The notes under the pieces are model-generated. The model did no database searches and was not told the origin of the DNA. It saw nothing but the letters and a program-made list of their open reading frames with translations. The position numbers were made by a program, and so were the translations under genes. 64,000 bases of DNA from assembly GCA_958299035.1 (NCBI GenBank), contig CATQJL010000316.1, positions 13,796,347-13,860,346 of the forward strand, read 5' to 3'. This DNA comes from Cylicocyclus nassatus (taxonomy: Eukaryota > Nematoda > Chromadorea > Rhabditida > Strongylidae). Of the stretch, positions 45,101-55,230 are shown in pieces. Position 1 is the first letter of the stretch, and each line of letters starts with the position of its first letter.

Positions 45101-48100
45101 TGCTCAATTATACTCCGACAATGGACCGGAAGTTTCGCTGGACTTTCGGGAATTTCCGCAGCCGGCGGAAAGTGTTGCGGAATTCTGTTTAAAATTTTGT
45201 GAAAGTTCCCCTTATCTACGCTTCAAATTCTGGAATAATAAGAAAATTTCGCGGAAGTTCTGCAATTATTTCATATCTCGCGGCATTTCCGGTGGATTGC
45301 TTGCGTTTGTGGGAAATGCCGTGGAAGTTTCCCTCACCCAACAGTTTGGCGTCAAATTCCTGCGGAAGTTCCCATTCTCAACTCTTACACATCCTTGATA
45401 GTAAACAAACTTTTGGAACGCTGCAAGAATTCCTTGTCCCGCAGAAGTTCCCATGGGTTGTCTGAGTAATCTCATGAAGAATGGCAGATGACTCGTCCAA
45501 TTGCGTCTATATTGTACGAGTTTACTCAAATCTCTAGCCGGCTAGTTTTCAGCGGATTACGACTACTCCTACTCTGGTGAGGTATTCACTGTCCAAACCT
45601 TACCACCTGGTTTAAATCTCGCAACTGTGGAACCCAATGAATATGATGAACTCGAGGACTCTAACAAGAATGTAATTATAACAGGTGAGTAATTCTTTGC
45701 TAATCAGCTTTTCCATATCATGGCATAGCGCCGAATTCAGTACCACCACCGAAACCTACAAGTCGGCCTGAAACTATAAACAAAGATCTGGCAACGCCCA
45801 TAACCACGCCCACGACCACGCCCACAACAACTACAGTGCAGGTTTTTGATATGGCGGCGGAACCGAGTTTGATTTTAACCTCTGAACTGACTACATCAGC
45901 ACCTATAATAAGGTCAGTATTTCAAACTTTTCTTAACACATTGACGACAATACGACCCACCGGTGGGTCGTATTGTCCGAAATGGCAGGACATGTCAGTT
46001 CAAGGTGGAATTCTACGAGGTTTTGGCACATGATTGGGGGCACCTAGGTGAAGCTCCAGCCAGAGTGGTCCGGGCTCGGTATACTGTAACGCAATGTTAT
46101 GGTAGGTGTACAGTAGATAGGTATAAGGCACAGACTTTTGGCTCAAATCCTTCGCAAAATGACGCTGTTTCTGGAGAATCAAGTTTACATGTAAGAGTAA
46201 TACGAGGCGGGCAACAGGCTGACGCCACAGAAAATATCCTTTTTATTGATTTTATTGATTTTTTGCGTTTTTCATCCTAGGAAGGTCGAACTTTGCATAC
46301 ATAGGTTTTGTAGCATGCTGATTACGTAAATGATAGTCTCAAGTTTTGATACCACCTTCTTACATCAGTTTCTTGATTTCTGCGGAAATTCCACCGTACT
46401 GCTACCGTAGCCCCACTTTGTTCGCTACTGTGGAGCAGTAGTGAACAAAGTGGACACACTTTAAACCTAATCAGCACGTGAAACAACTCCAAAACACAAT
46501 TTTTCATGGAAATCTATGGTGTTGGTTTCGTGCAGGACGACTACCGTAACTTTACCGTATGACGCCAAAAACTGAAATAAATTGTTTTTCAATAATCAGC
46601 GCCTTCGATTACCCCTCTGGAAGAATTTTCGGGGACATGTTTTGAAATTTTTCCAAAAAGACTACCATCTCGGACAATACGACCCACATGTGGGTCGTAA
46701 TTTTGACGAAGCGAAAAAGGCTCCTGTCCAAAATGGCAGTAATCGAAAAATCGGCCTTGTCGTCAATGTGTCAAAGGTCATCAGCTATCACTTCCAGTCC
46801 TTCGACACTATCTACTCAAAAACCAAAAAAGAATCATGGCCTCAACTCTGGAAGTTCCGTCAGCTCTAGAAAAGCTGTGAGTGGTGACGAAAGTGATGTA
46901 AGTCTACAATTTTAGCCTAACATTTGTTTTTCGCATTCTAAAAATTGTCTTTTAGGCTATGTCCATACAGTCAATAATCGAAAAGCCAAAAGAGGTCGTT
47001 GTTGAAACGGGAGATGACGGCAGTGAGGTAAATCCATATATTCGATTTGCGAGGATTATTGCCTCAATTTCTAAAGGAATACAAATGAAAAAAAGAAGAA
47101 TATGATTGATAACAGTTATATTTAATGTTAATTCGATAATCATGCAAAGCAAAGATGTCTCTAATTCTTTTATTCCCGCCCAAAATTGTTTCCATTCCAA
47201 TTAAGAGACAGAATGCTCCATTGAAAACTCTTCCTAGACGCCAAAGTTTGAGAATTTTGTCAAGACTGACAATGAGAGACATGGCAAACAAATATCATCT
47301 ATTAGACGCAAAACCGCATTGTCTTAACAAGTTGAATTTGTTCTTCCCTGTTTCCAAGGAGTGAATAAACCTGGACGAGATAAATAACAAGTATAAACCT
47401 GCCAAGTACAGGATCCGGCTTGTTTAAACAATGTGTGCAATACGGTCTCGCGTCTCCTGGTCATAAAATAATTGATAACTGATCTAGTGACCGTTTTCGA
47501 AGATTTTGCGAAAGTTATGCTCAGTTTGATATTTATTATATTTCGTATCTCAATTTCTTGATTTTACGCAACATTCTTTCTCAATTTTTAGTTTTATGCA
47601 GCTCACATCAAAAAACGCCAGCCACACTTAAAATCTCAGTGCTCAAATTGCTTTTCTTTTTTGTTTTAACTGAAATTCCATTCAAGAGCGATCTTTTTCT
47701 ACAGAAGAAAGCTTATGCCGCAGAGAACAGAGGAGAGTTAGCATTGAGCTCAATTCCTTTCCGTCCAAATTAACTAAGAATTTTTTTCGAAAGATTGCGA
47801 GTTGAGTAATTGTTGAAAAATTACTGGATTTTACTGGAAGCATTGCGAGCAGAAAAAGTTCATACAGGTGAAAGTTTGTGAAGGCATAGAAAAAAATGCA
47901 TTTAGAATTACGAGGCCCTACCCGTTCAAAAGATGATTTCTGAGTTTGGAGAACCCACTTCGATTATAATGAGCCCCATGGAGGACAAAATAAGGTAAAC
48001 TTGGGTGGCAATTCCAAATATGCTTCTATTTGATAAAAATTTTCAAGGCTGGACTGGTCAGTGCCCGAGGGGTCGCTATGTGAAGCTTTTTTCGTCAATT

Positions 48101-51100
48101 ATACCATACTAACGTTAACTCGTCCGAAATCATATTCCGTCGCTACAGGAGACGAATATACTATAATTAAGGTACGTGGTTGGAGAAATATTTTCAAACC
48201 GGAAGGAGAAAGAAGGCAGCTTCAAGCGGAGTTGCATTCAAAAAAGTGTATTCATAATTCTGACATATCTACCGTACTCCTATCGTACCCCTGTTCGCAA
48301 AAATGCCTCTTTTAGTTCTTTTCAAACCACACCCTCGATATTCGAGTTTTCTGTATGATAGGAGGTGCATTGTCAAAAACCTGGTGGGCTCATCGTATCG
48401 CAGATCTTTCAGGTAAGGAGTTTCGCTTCAAATTGTTGATTTTATTAATTTGCATACAGTACTTTAGTTCCACTACCTATACAAAGCATGCGGGTGCTTT
48501 CGTCCGAAACGGACGAGTTCTACGTTTCACGGATATTGGTCGACTGGTTTTGGCCAGCTTATCATAACTTCGATCTCTACACAATCGTTATATCGTATGG
48601 TATAGGAAAGGTCAGTATGTGATTCTTGCAAAATGGTAAATCGATATATCGATTTAGAGTAATGGCAAGGAGATAAAAGTGTATGAGCCGGGTCCAGTGC
48701 TGCTAGACAAGCTGGAACCTTCGCAAACTTACCATATCGCTGTCAGAAACGAATCAGTTGAACTGGAACTTAAATCTAAGCCGACTGAGATTGAAAGAAT
48801 TACACGTGAGTGACAGGTCTTATCTGGGGACCAGTTTTCGCGGCACTGATTTTTTTTTAATTCGTCAAAAATTTCACCTTTACTCTCTAACAAATAATAA
48901 GCAAATTCATAATTCAACTTTTTTACAGCTCCATTAATCTCTTCCATGATTTCACCGGGGAAAATCACATCTACTTCAATCAACGTCAACTTCGAGGAGT
49001 CGGATCTCGATCAAGGTCGATTCGATTATTACGAGCTGGTCTTCACCGGGAACAACAAAAACATTACGAAGAAGATAGAGATCAATCAGGAGTCAGTTCA
49101 TTCTATCGAAATTCGAATTTTCTACGGCGTGTAGTTCGGAGGGAAATTTGACCTGCCCTTTTAAGGCCTTTTCAGCCGCGCTATCTTGTAGAAGTCTCTT
49201 GAACACAAAATTCACTATTTTCCTAAAAACCCAATGAAAGCAGCTTAGCCTTTTTATCTGTCATCAAAAAGAAACTCCTAGCTAGCGCTTAGATTCCGCA
49301 AACAAAAATGTGAACATGCTAGAAATGTAGTTAACAGCAAGGCGAGAACTGGTCCCCAACACCTTACATTTCTCATATCACTTAACGATATTCCAAAGTA
49401 TCCACGTATCCTTCAATAGATTGCAAAATAGATTGCAAAATATTAGGTTGGTGCAAAAGTTCTTTCCGCCCAAATTCAAAAATTCATAACTTGTTTGATT
49501 CTCAACGAATCTGCAATATCTAAATTTTGCTTAAGAGGGAAACTCATGCTCTTTGCATCTGTACCTGAACTATTCGTTAAAGTTTACAACTTAAGGAGAT
49601 AGAAGCTCAAAACCAAAATCACTCAAAATTTGAATTTTTCGTGTAGGGTCATAAAAAATCGGAAATCTGCAACAAAAATCGGAGCAGTCAGTATTATAGG
49701 TTCTTTCACCAGCTCTTTCTAACGGTGCAAAGTTTGCGCTGATTGAGCGTCTCTATAAAAAGTTATGAATTTCGGGCAAGCAATACAAAAGGGCGAATTT
49801 TATTTATTTTGGCATTTTTCAGGGAAATCATAACTTTTTATAGAGACGCTCAATCAGCGCAAACTTTGCACCGTTAGAAAGAGCTGGTGAAAGAACCTAC
49901 AATCCTGACTGCTCCGATTTTTGTTGCAGATTTCCGATTTTTTATGACCCTACACGAAAAATTCAAATTTTGAGTGATTTTGGTTTTGAGCTTCTATCTC
50001 CTTAAGTTGTAAACTTTAACGAACAGTTCAGGTACAGATGCAAAGAGCATGAGTTTCTCTCTTAAGCAAAATTTAGATCTTGCAGTTTCGTTGAGATTTC
50101 AACAAGTTATGAATTTTTGAATTTGGGCGGAAAGAACTTTTGCACCAACCTAATATAAGCGATATGGAGAATTTAATGTCTTAGGGACCAGTTTTCGCAG
50201 TGCCGTTAGCTACAGCTTCAGCATCGCAACTGAAATGAAAGTAACAATACCAGTGAACAGCTAAATATCAGTAACCGTATTGCCTATGATAGCTGAGCTC
50301 ATGTACTTGAGGACCAGTTTTCGCTGCAAAGAAGCAAAACTTAGTCTTTTAGCAAATCTCTAACTTTCACGAAGCTTATTCCTGGCAAAACATACGACTT
50401 TTCATTGTATACCGTATACAAAGGAAAACGAAGTCGTCCCGTGACCGAAGCCATTACAACATGTAAGTTGATTGATGAATTCAAAGAAAAAAATTACAAT
50501 AGGGAATTTTCAGACCCACTGAAGGTTACCGAGCTTCTACCAGTTGTTGGCCGAGAATATGTGGTTCTATACTGGGATGTCGAGAACTTTGCCGACAGTG
50601 ATGTTCGATTTCGACTGAGGTGTGCTTTTCTCTAAAGCCAGAAAATTTTACCAGAAATTCCTAGTTGTTTAGTTACAACGCTGACAAAATACCTACCGTA
50701 TCTGTCGAGTTGAAAGGTGGTAGCCGTCATCGTTTCTCCAATCTTCAAACGGATGTTTACTATACCTTTACGATTACGGTAATCATGGGTACAGGAAAGG
50801 CTGCAGCCGAGAGTGAAAGCGAAATGATTACTGTTTACGTTCCTAAAGGTGAGCGGTCCTGGGGAGAAAACACGGTGCCTAACATATCCAATGGTTTCAG
50901 CAGCCCGACTATCGCCATCGCTAGTGAGACTTGGGAGTCGCGAGCTCAAAGTGTCTTTCGAAAACGATCAGCAGGTGGGCGGAGTTTTGGGCGGAGTTTG
51001 CCAAAAAGTAGCCTGAATAAACAAGTTGTGTTCTAGGTCTTCTCCCCTCTAAATGGTGATATCAGCAATATTGCCGTGATAGTCACTGATGACACTGAGG

Positions 51101-52326
51101 TGGGCTTTTTGACAATCACTGATTTCCGCTGATATGCAAAAAATGGACAATTTTAGCTTAACGACGATATTTACGAGCTGAAGTCATGGTTTGAGGTCCG
51201 AGAGGAGGAAACTTGGGGGTCATACAGGTATATCCGACTCCAGTTAGATTTTCTCGCACATCACTTCTCCTTCCACTCATTCTTTTCCCTGCTTTCGAAG
51301 ACGGGTGAAGTTTTATAATGATATATTCTACATAAAACTCTAAAAACTTACCAAAACTAGTTTTTTGTCTAAATGAAGCTAGCCGTATAAATTTCTACAG
51401 GCTCACAAAAATGCAAAAAAGAAATGCTTCGGAAGTGGTGTAAAACCTCCTTTTGGAGAAAAATTGTTATCTTTTCGTCCCCACCTTAGAATGTGCAACT
51501 ATCTGGAAGGAGTGTCCACGCAAATTAGGGTGAGACTTACGCGGGAGTACTGTCTGGAAGGTCTAAGCACGCCTTTCACCAAACATCATCTCATATGGTT
51601 CAGTCGTAGAATAAAATTCAACTCTAAGATCCAGCCCAGACCGTAATCTTTTCGAGGATACCACACTCCTTGAGCACACTGGGCAGGAGTTTAGAGCTGA
51701 ATTTCTCGGCCGTTAATGAATCAGAAGAGCTGCAATTTGGAGAATAACTTACCTAAGTCTACCCTACCGTATTCTATTTGAATGATTCAGATGTGCAGAT
51801 CTGCCTGAATAGCTTTTTAAGTAGTTATAGAATATGTAGTTATTTATTCAGAGCTTCACCTTCGGACTGGAATCCATTTACTCGCAACGTTCGAAATACC
51901 TCTTTCACTATTGGCAGTGACGACTGCGTACGACGCAGTCTCGATGAGCCGGTACCGTAACCTACCATAACCCATCTTACTGCACCCAATTACCGTAATT
52001 CTCTTTTGTAGTACTGTAATGGTATACTTCGTGCGAACACTGACTACAAGGTGAAGATTCGCGCTTATATGCAAAACAAGATAGCAATGGAAAGCGACTG
52101 GATCATAATCGACGGAACTGAAGAAGCAAATAGCGAGGAGGACGACAAATACGGTAAGCGATCAATTATCGATTGATTCATCTACTGTCAAGAAAGCGTA
52201 AGATTTTCAGAACGGCGGCATCCTTGCCATATGTATCTCAACGGCTGTCCCAGGAAATCAACTCTGCGAATGGGGCAATCACTTATTTGGTTGTGGGCTA
52301 TTACTGTAGCGATGCGGTTACTGTAG
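42135..52326 (+). CDS. Multi-FN3 protein resembling the ectodomain of an R3-type receptor tyrosine phosphatase, without a phosphatase domain
   Basis: Twenty-four exons read in one frame with matching phases: 42135-42256, 42321-42439, 43194-43292, 43396-43499, 43772-43841, 45553-45684, 45729-45912, 46777-46897, 46956-47027, 47906-47994, 48048-48171, 48316-48412, 48468-48610, 48658-48805, 48929-49091, 50353-50462, 50514-50619, 50673-50848, 50901-50974, 51037-51099, 51157-51227, 51852-51951, 52012-52153, 52211-52326. The product has at least 914 residues. FN3 domains are encoded by exons 1-2, 3-5, 10-12, 13-14, 15-16 and 17-18, each with the B-strand Trp or Tyr and the F-strand Tyr. Exons 6-9 encode an acidic, then Thr/Pro/Ser-rich linker. 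Exons 19-23 carry SPLNGDI..AVIV, WNPF, FTIG and YCNG..L..NTDYKVKIRAY, the membrane-proximal signature of R3 phosphatases (PTPRJ, PTPRB, Ptp10D). Several N-glycosylation sequons (NVT, NHT, NES, NIT, NTS) suit an extracellular protein. No catalytic HCSAG, WPDHG or transmembrane-plus-PTP exon is seen before the next gene. Upstream exons, including the signal peptide, are not identified. A cell-surface or secreted adhesion or ligand-binding role is inferred. Confidence 0.85.
42430..42731. repeat. Duplicated GC-rich hairpin overlapping an exon end
   Basis: Two copies begin TTCTATAG.AGTGCG (42430 and 42648), followed by CTGTTAT and a strong hairpin with GGGCCTGCCGCG against CGCGGCAGGCCC (second copy) or GCGGCAGACCC (first copy). 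The first copy covers the end of FN3 exon 2 and its donor (A|GTGCGT at 42439/42440). Confidence 0.75.
43842..45552. other. Intron of the FN3 gene with a GGAA/TTCC-rich cluster
   Basis: The 1.7 kb intron joins phase 1 to phase 1. Between about 45110 and 45450 there are repeated near-palindromic motifs such as GCGGAAGTTCCC, TTCGCGGAAGTTC and TTCCGCAGCCGGCGGAA. The long + frame over 45045-45398 is a by-product and shows no domain. Confidence 0.4.
45934..46775. mobile_element. Inverted-repeat element filling an intron of the FN3 gene
   Basis: TTAACACATTGACGACAA at the left and TTGTCGTCAATGTGTCAAA at the right are inverted. Next to them both arms carry TACGACCCAC(CG/AT)GTGGGTCGTA, with a right-arm insertion of about 60 bp in between. 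The ends lie 21 bases from the donor and 1 base from the acceptor of the intron 45913-46776. A fragment of Helitron-like DNA (about 46240-46326) is inside. Confidence 0.75.
47028..47905. other. Intron of the FN3 gene, no feature seen
   Basis: An 878 bp phase-0 intron. Open frames on both strands (47064-47364) have no recognisable features, and no inverted repeat is evident. Confidence 0.4.
49443..50153. mobile_element. Near-perfect hairpin mariner-like element in an FN3-gene intron
   Basis: TTAGGTTGGTGCAAAAGTTC and GAACTTTTGCACCAACCTAA end it, with TA at 49441-49442 and 50154-50155. The two arms of about 330 bp are almost identical inverted copies with a short loop near 49790-49820. It lies in the intron between exons 15 and 16. 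Confidence 0.95.
51228..51851. other. Intron of the FN3 gene, no feature seen
   Basis: A 624 bp phase-2 intron between the juxtamembrane-like exon and the WNPF exon. A decoy acceptor (GATTCAG at about 51790) would also join in phase but reaches a stop after about six codons. Confidence 0.4.
52211..52326 (+). other. Last exon of the FN3 gene with a hydrophobic, GPI-signal-like tail
   Basis: The acceptor GATTTTCAG is followed by an exon entering in phase 1 from the exon ending at 52153. It encodes about 38 residues, starting with a Cys-containing basic stretch (HPCHMYLNGCPRKS) and ending in a hydrophobic run of about 15 residues (SLIWLWAITVAMRLL) right before TAG at 52324-52326. A hydrophobic C-terminus with no cytosolic residues after it is typical of GPI-attachment signals. 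It is short for a normal transmembrane segment and no stop-transfer basic cluster follows. GPI anchoring is inference. Confidence 0.55.
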
Positions 52327-52597
52327 CCAAGATTTTCGTAATCGTAGGCTTACAGTAATCCTGCCTTTCAACTTTAATATAACTTATCCCCCTTAATTAT
52401 GCACTTCTCTATTTAGATTGCCCCAATTTTGTCTCTGAGAAGCCGTGAAAGAAATGCTCATTATTTCCATTCGATATGAAGTTCGCTAGCTATGTGCTTA
52501 GCCATTTGTTACAGTATTCCTTTTTTACATCCAGTTCATATCAGCGCAAATATTGTCCTCTACCTCAATGCTCTGTGATGTTGCCGTGAATTTTCAG

Positions 52598-52617
52598 ACT
52601 ATGGGTCGAATTTGTAA
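52598..52617 (+). other. Possible alternative last exon of the FN3 gene (soluble form)
   Basis: A second strong acceptor (GAATTTTCAG, ending 52597) would also join in phase to the exon ending at 52153. It would give the short tail DYGSNL and a TAA at 52615-52617. The product would lack the hydrophobic tail and could be secreted. Only cDNA can tell whether it is used; the evidence is the acceptor and the phase match. Confidence 0.3.
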
Positions 52618-52787
52618 ATTTCGTTGTAAAATTGTATGTAACTAGTAATATTCTATTATACTGTTTGTCTTTCTGCCTGGTGTTTTGGCACATGCCAAAA
52701 CCTCTCACCTCCCCTACCCCTTCTCTCTCTTCGGTCAGCTTTCAGGCGGCCTCCTCATCACTTGTAACGATACGTTCCTAGAGAAGG

Positions 52788-52793
52788 GTAATA
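52788..52793 (+). terminator. Candidate polyadenylation signal AATAAA for the FN3 gene
   Basis: An AATAAA-like hexamer (GGGTAATAAAAAG) lies about 460 nt after the TAG at 52326 and about 170 nt after the alternative TAA. It is the first such hexamer I notice on the + strand after either stop. In AT-rich DNA this hexamer is expected by chance, so support is weak. Confidence 0.25.
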
Positions 52794-53328
52794 AAAAGTA
52801 CCATTGAACCACCTGTTATTTGATAGAGGTTAAGATCGCCACTTTTCTGCTCGAATACAAGGGGCAGCGTCCGGGCAAGTTTGACGATTACACGAAAAAC
52901 AAAGAGTGATACAGCTTCCACCCTGATGAAGCTCTGGCCCAAGTGGTGCCGCTCCAATTTGATCCTGAAGCAAGAAAACCGCATCAGAAGTGGCGACTTA
53001 CAATTGTACGCCCCGACGACTTGCCCGCTCCCTCAATCGATAGCCAAAGTTCCTTGACGCACACAGTCAACTCGTAGGGTCCCACCACGACTCTGCGCTT
53101 AAACTCGGCGGCAAGCGTCCGAATTCAAAATAAGGGGCTTCCGGAATAGCCCGTTACATTTTCGTACTCTGCAAGCTGCATTTTCATAATCAACGGGAAG
53201 TATAAGCACAGGTAAGCGAAAAAATTTTGATCGAAATTTTGCCCGGACGCTGCGTTCAAAGGCGCAACTCCTCCGCCTGATACAAGTCACCATATCTGGC
53301 GCCTTGATCGAGAATTATGCTATTTATA

Positions 53329-55230
53329 TTAGGTCATTCCGAAAGTAATTTCGCTTTTTTCAAACGGACGCCACATGTGAAGGAATGAAGATTTCTAAGA
53401 GGTCTTGGTAGCATTCGATGCAGAATTTCATCCCCTTTCTAAAGGTTATAGAATTATTGCAGCATAGTTAACGAGCTTTTGAAAAATCACGAAAAGTCTG
53501 CGATCCATGCTTTTTAGTATGCTCGAGTTTGACAATTTTTCTAAATGTGTACATCAATCCTCCGAAGGAGTCCAAGAAACGATTCGATAGAGCAAACCCT
53601 ACAGGATACAAAACATTTTTTCCTCCTTCAAATAACTTCTCATAATTTGTTAAGAGGATTTTGATTGATGTTACCAATTTCCATCCTTGATAAACTCAAA
53701 CATCGTAGAACATCAAAAGGTAAGCAGCTCGAGTGTCATTCGATGCAGGTTGTTCTCCTTTTTCAAATATATGCTTTTTGTTTCCCCTTCATGGAGTTTT
53801 TGTGTAGAAAATCATCGTAATTCATATCGAACGCGTTCTGGGATGTACCCGGAAAAATCGAAATTAGATAGATCCCGTAAACCCTCATTCGCTTTGCAAA
53901 ATAGTGTTAGATCATAATACCATTCTGGAGGTTTTAAATTCCGAAGATTTATTGGTGTTTGATGTGAATGTGGCTGACGTAGGCCTGTCAAAATTCGATG
54001 GTTTTAATAATAAATCTTTTAAGAAATTATGGCGAGATATAAAAACGAGAAAAAAGTTAAGCCATATCCTATGAGGTTTGCTCTATCGAATCGTTACCTG
54101 AACTCCCTCGGAGGGTTGATGTAAAGATTTAGATAAATTGGGAAACTTGAGTAACTTAAAAAGCATGGATCGCAGATTTTCGTAATTTCTCAAAAGCTCA
54201 TTGACCGCGCTGCAATAATTCTATTATATTTATTAGGGTGATCCAAAAGTAATGGGGCACCTAGAGAATAATTGCAGTTTTCTCAAATAGAAAAGCTAAT
54301 TGGAAGTCCAAGTTTTGGCAGATCTTAGTACATAACAAAACCTTCTGATCGAGGTCTATAGTTGGGCACTGTCACATGGCGTTATTTTTATAAGCGCTTA
54401 AAATGAAAGCTCATCACTTCAAGCAATTTTGAACTTTGATCAGCAGCGCCGCAGTAGAACAAGTGAGCCTACCAAAGATATGTGCGCAGCAATGGGTGAG
54501 GGGACTGTCACCAAATCCACAATAGCTCGGTGGTCCCAAAGCTTTAGAATTGAAGATATAGCATTTGGTATCAAGAGGCATAGTACTTATTCTTTCATCA
54601 AGGTAATCAAATAAGCTCAACTTTAACAGTTGCTTTCCGATAATGCTTTTTACGCTCTATCCACACATATGCAAATTACTTCGACTTTTCTCGTTTTCAA
54701 AAGATTGTGGGCCAAAACATGGTATGAATTTTAGTCTAGAAATCTGCGCCAAACACCCCACATTTTCGAATAAAGTGTCTTTTTTGTATGAAATAGTGGG
54801 CGTTTTTTGAATATTCAAGTAATCATTAGAAAGAGCTTGGAAAGCTCTTTCGAATTGTATGTTATATGTCGAGGGTCCTCCAGGTGCAGCAGCACAAATT
54901 CGGATGGCGTTCAAAAAAGTCTGTCTGACTTTTTTGAAGCGCCGCTTGAAGGAATGTCGGTGAGGTGCTGCAAGGTGCTGTCAGGATAATCTGCGTAGGT
55001 CACTTTATACAAAAGCGTTCAAATTGCTGGTTGTTCATAGTTAATCAGAAAGAGATCTTGAGGAATTCTTCAAAAAAATCAAGGTGCCCCATCACTTTTG
55101 GATCACCCTAATATAATCTTTAGAAGGAAGATGAAATTCTGCATCGAATGCTACCAAGATGTCTTAGAAATCATTCCATCACATGTGGCGTCCGTTTGAA
55201 AAAAGCGAAATTACTTTCGGAATGACCTAA
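53329..55230. mobile_element. Outer hairpin element with TTAGGTCATTCCG ends
   Basis: TTAGGTCATTCCGAAAGTAA and TTACTTTCGGAATGACCTAA end it. The arms pair over AACGGACGCCACATGTG, GCATTCGATGCAGAATTTCA and TGCGATCCATGCTTTTTA. The right arm is split by the element at 54233-55111. The left flank is TA and the right flank is AT, so one target copy has changed. Both arms hold the GCTCTATCGAAT box. Confidence 0.9.
54233..55111. mobile_element. Inverted-repeat element nested in the 53329 hairpin
   Basis: TTAGGGTGATCCAAAAGTAA and CACTTTTGGATCACCCTAA end it, with TA at 54231-54232 and 55112-55113. It interrupts the outer element between GCAATAATTCTATTATATT and AATCTTTAGAAGG. Parts of the 879 bp read as mariner-like protein fragments, for example RR.RTSEPTKDMCAAMGEGTV near 54446, but no intact transposase exists. 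Confidence 0.85.

Larger units (their letters stand above)
52327..53328. other. 3' region of the FN3 gene and a possible remnant transposon
   Basis: GCAGCGTCCGGGCAA (about 52865) recurs inverted as TTGCCCGGACGCTGC (about 53239), suggesting a small inverted-repeat element. Between them a + frame at 52908-53078 reads with coding-like composition (WRLTIVRPDDLPAPSIDS) and then stops; it is not assigned. Confidence 0.4.

Noticed and set aside
46582..46776. Alternative acceptor at TAATCAG (about 46596) for the FN3 linker
   Set aside because: The frame forced by the preceding exon reaches a stop within about 17 codons. The acceptor at 46776 keeps the Ser/Thr-rich frame open.
51789..51801. Acceptor GATTCAG before the WNPF exon
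   Set aside because: It joins in phase but reads into TAG after a few codons. The acceptor at 51851 continues the R3-type signature.
54429..54614. Intact mariner transposase in the nested element
   Set aside because: Only short helix-turn-helix-like fragments can be read. Frames are broken and no D,D34D catalytic region is present.
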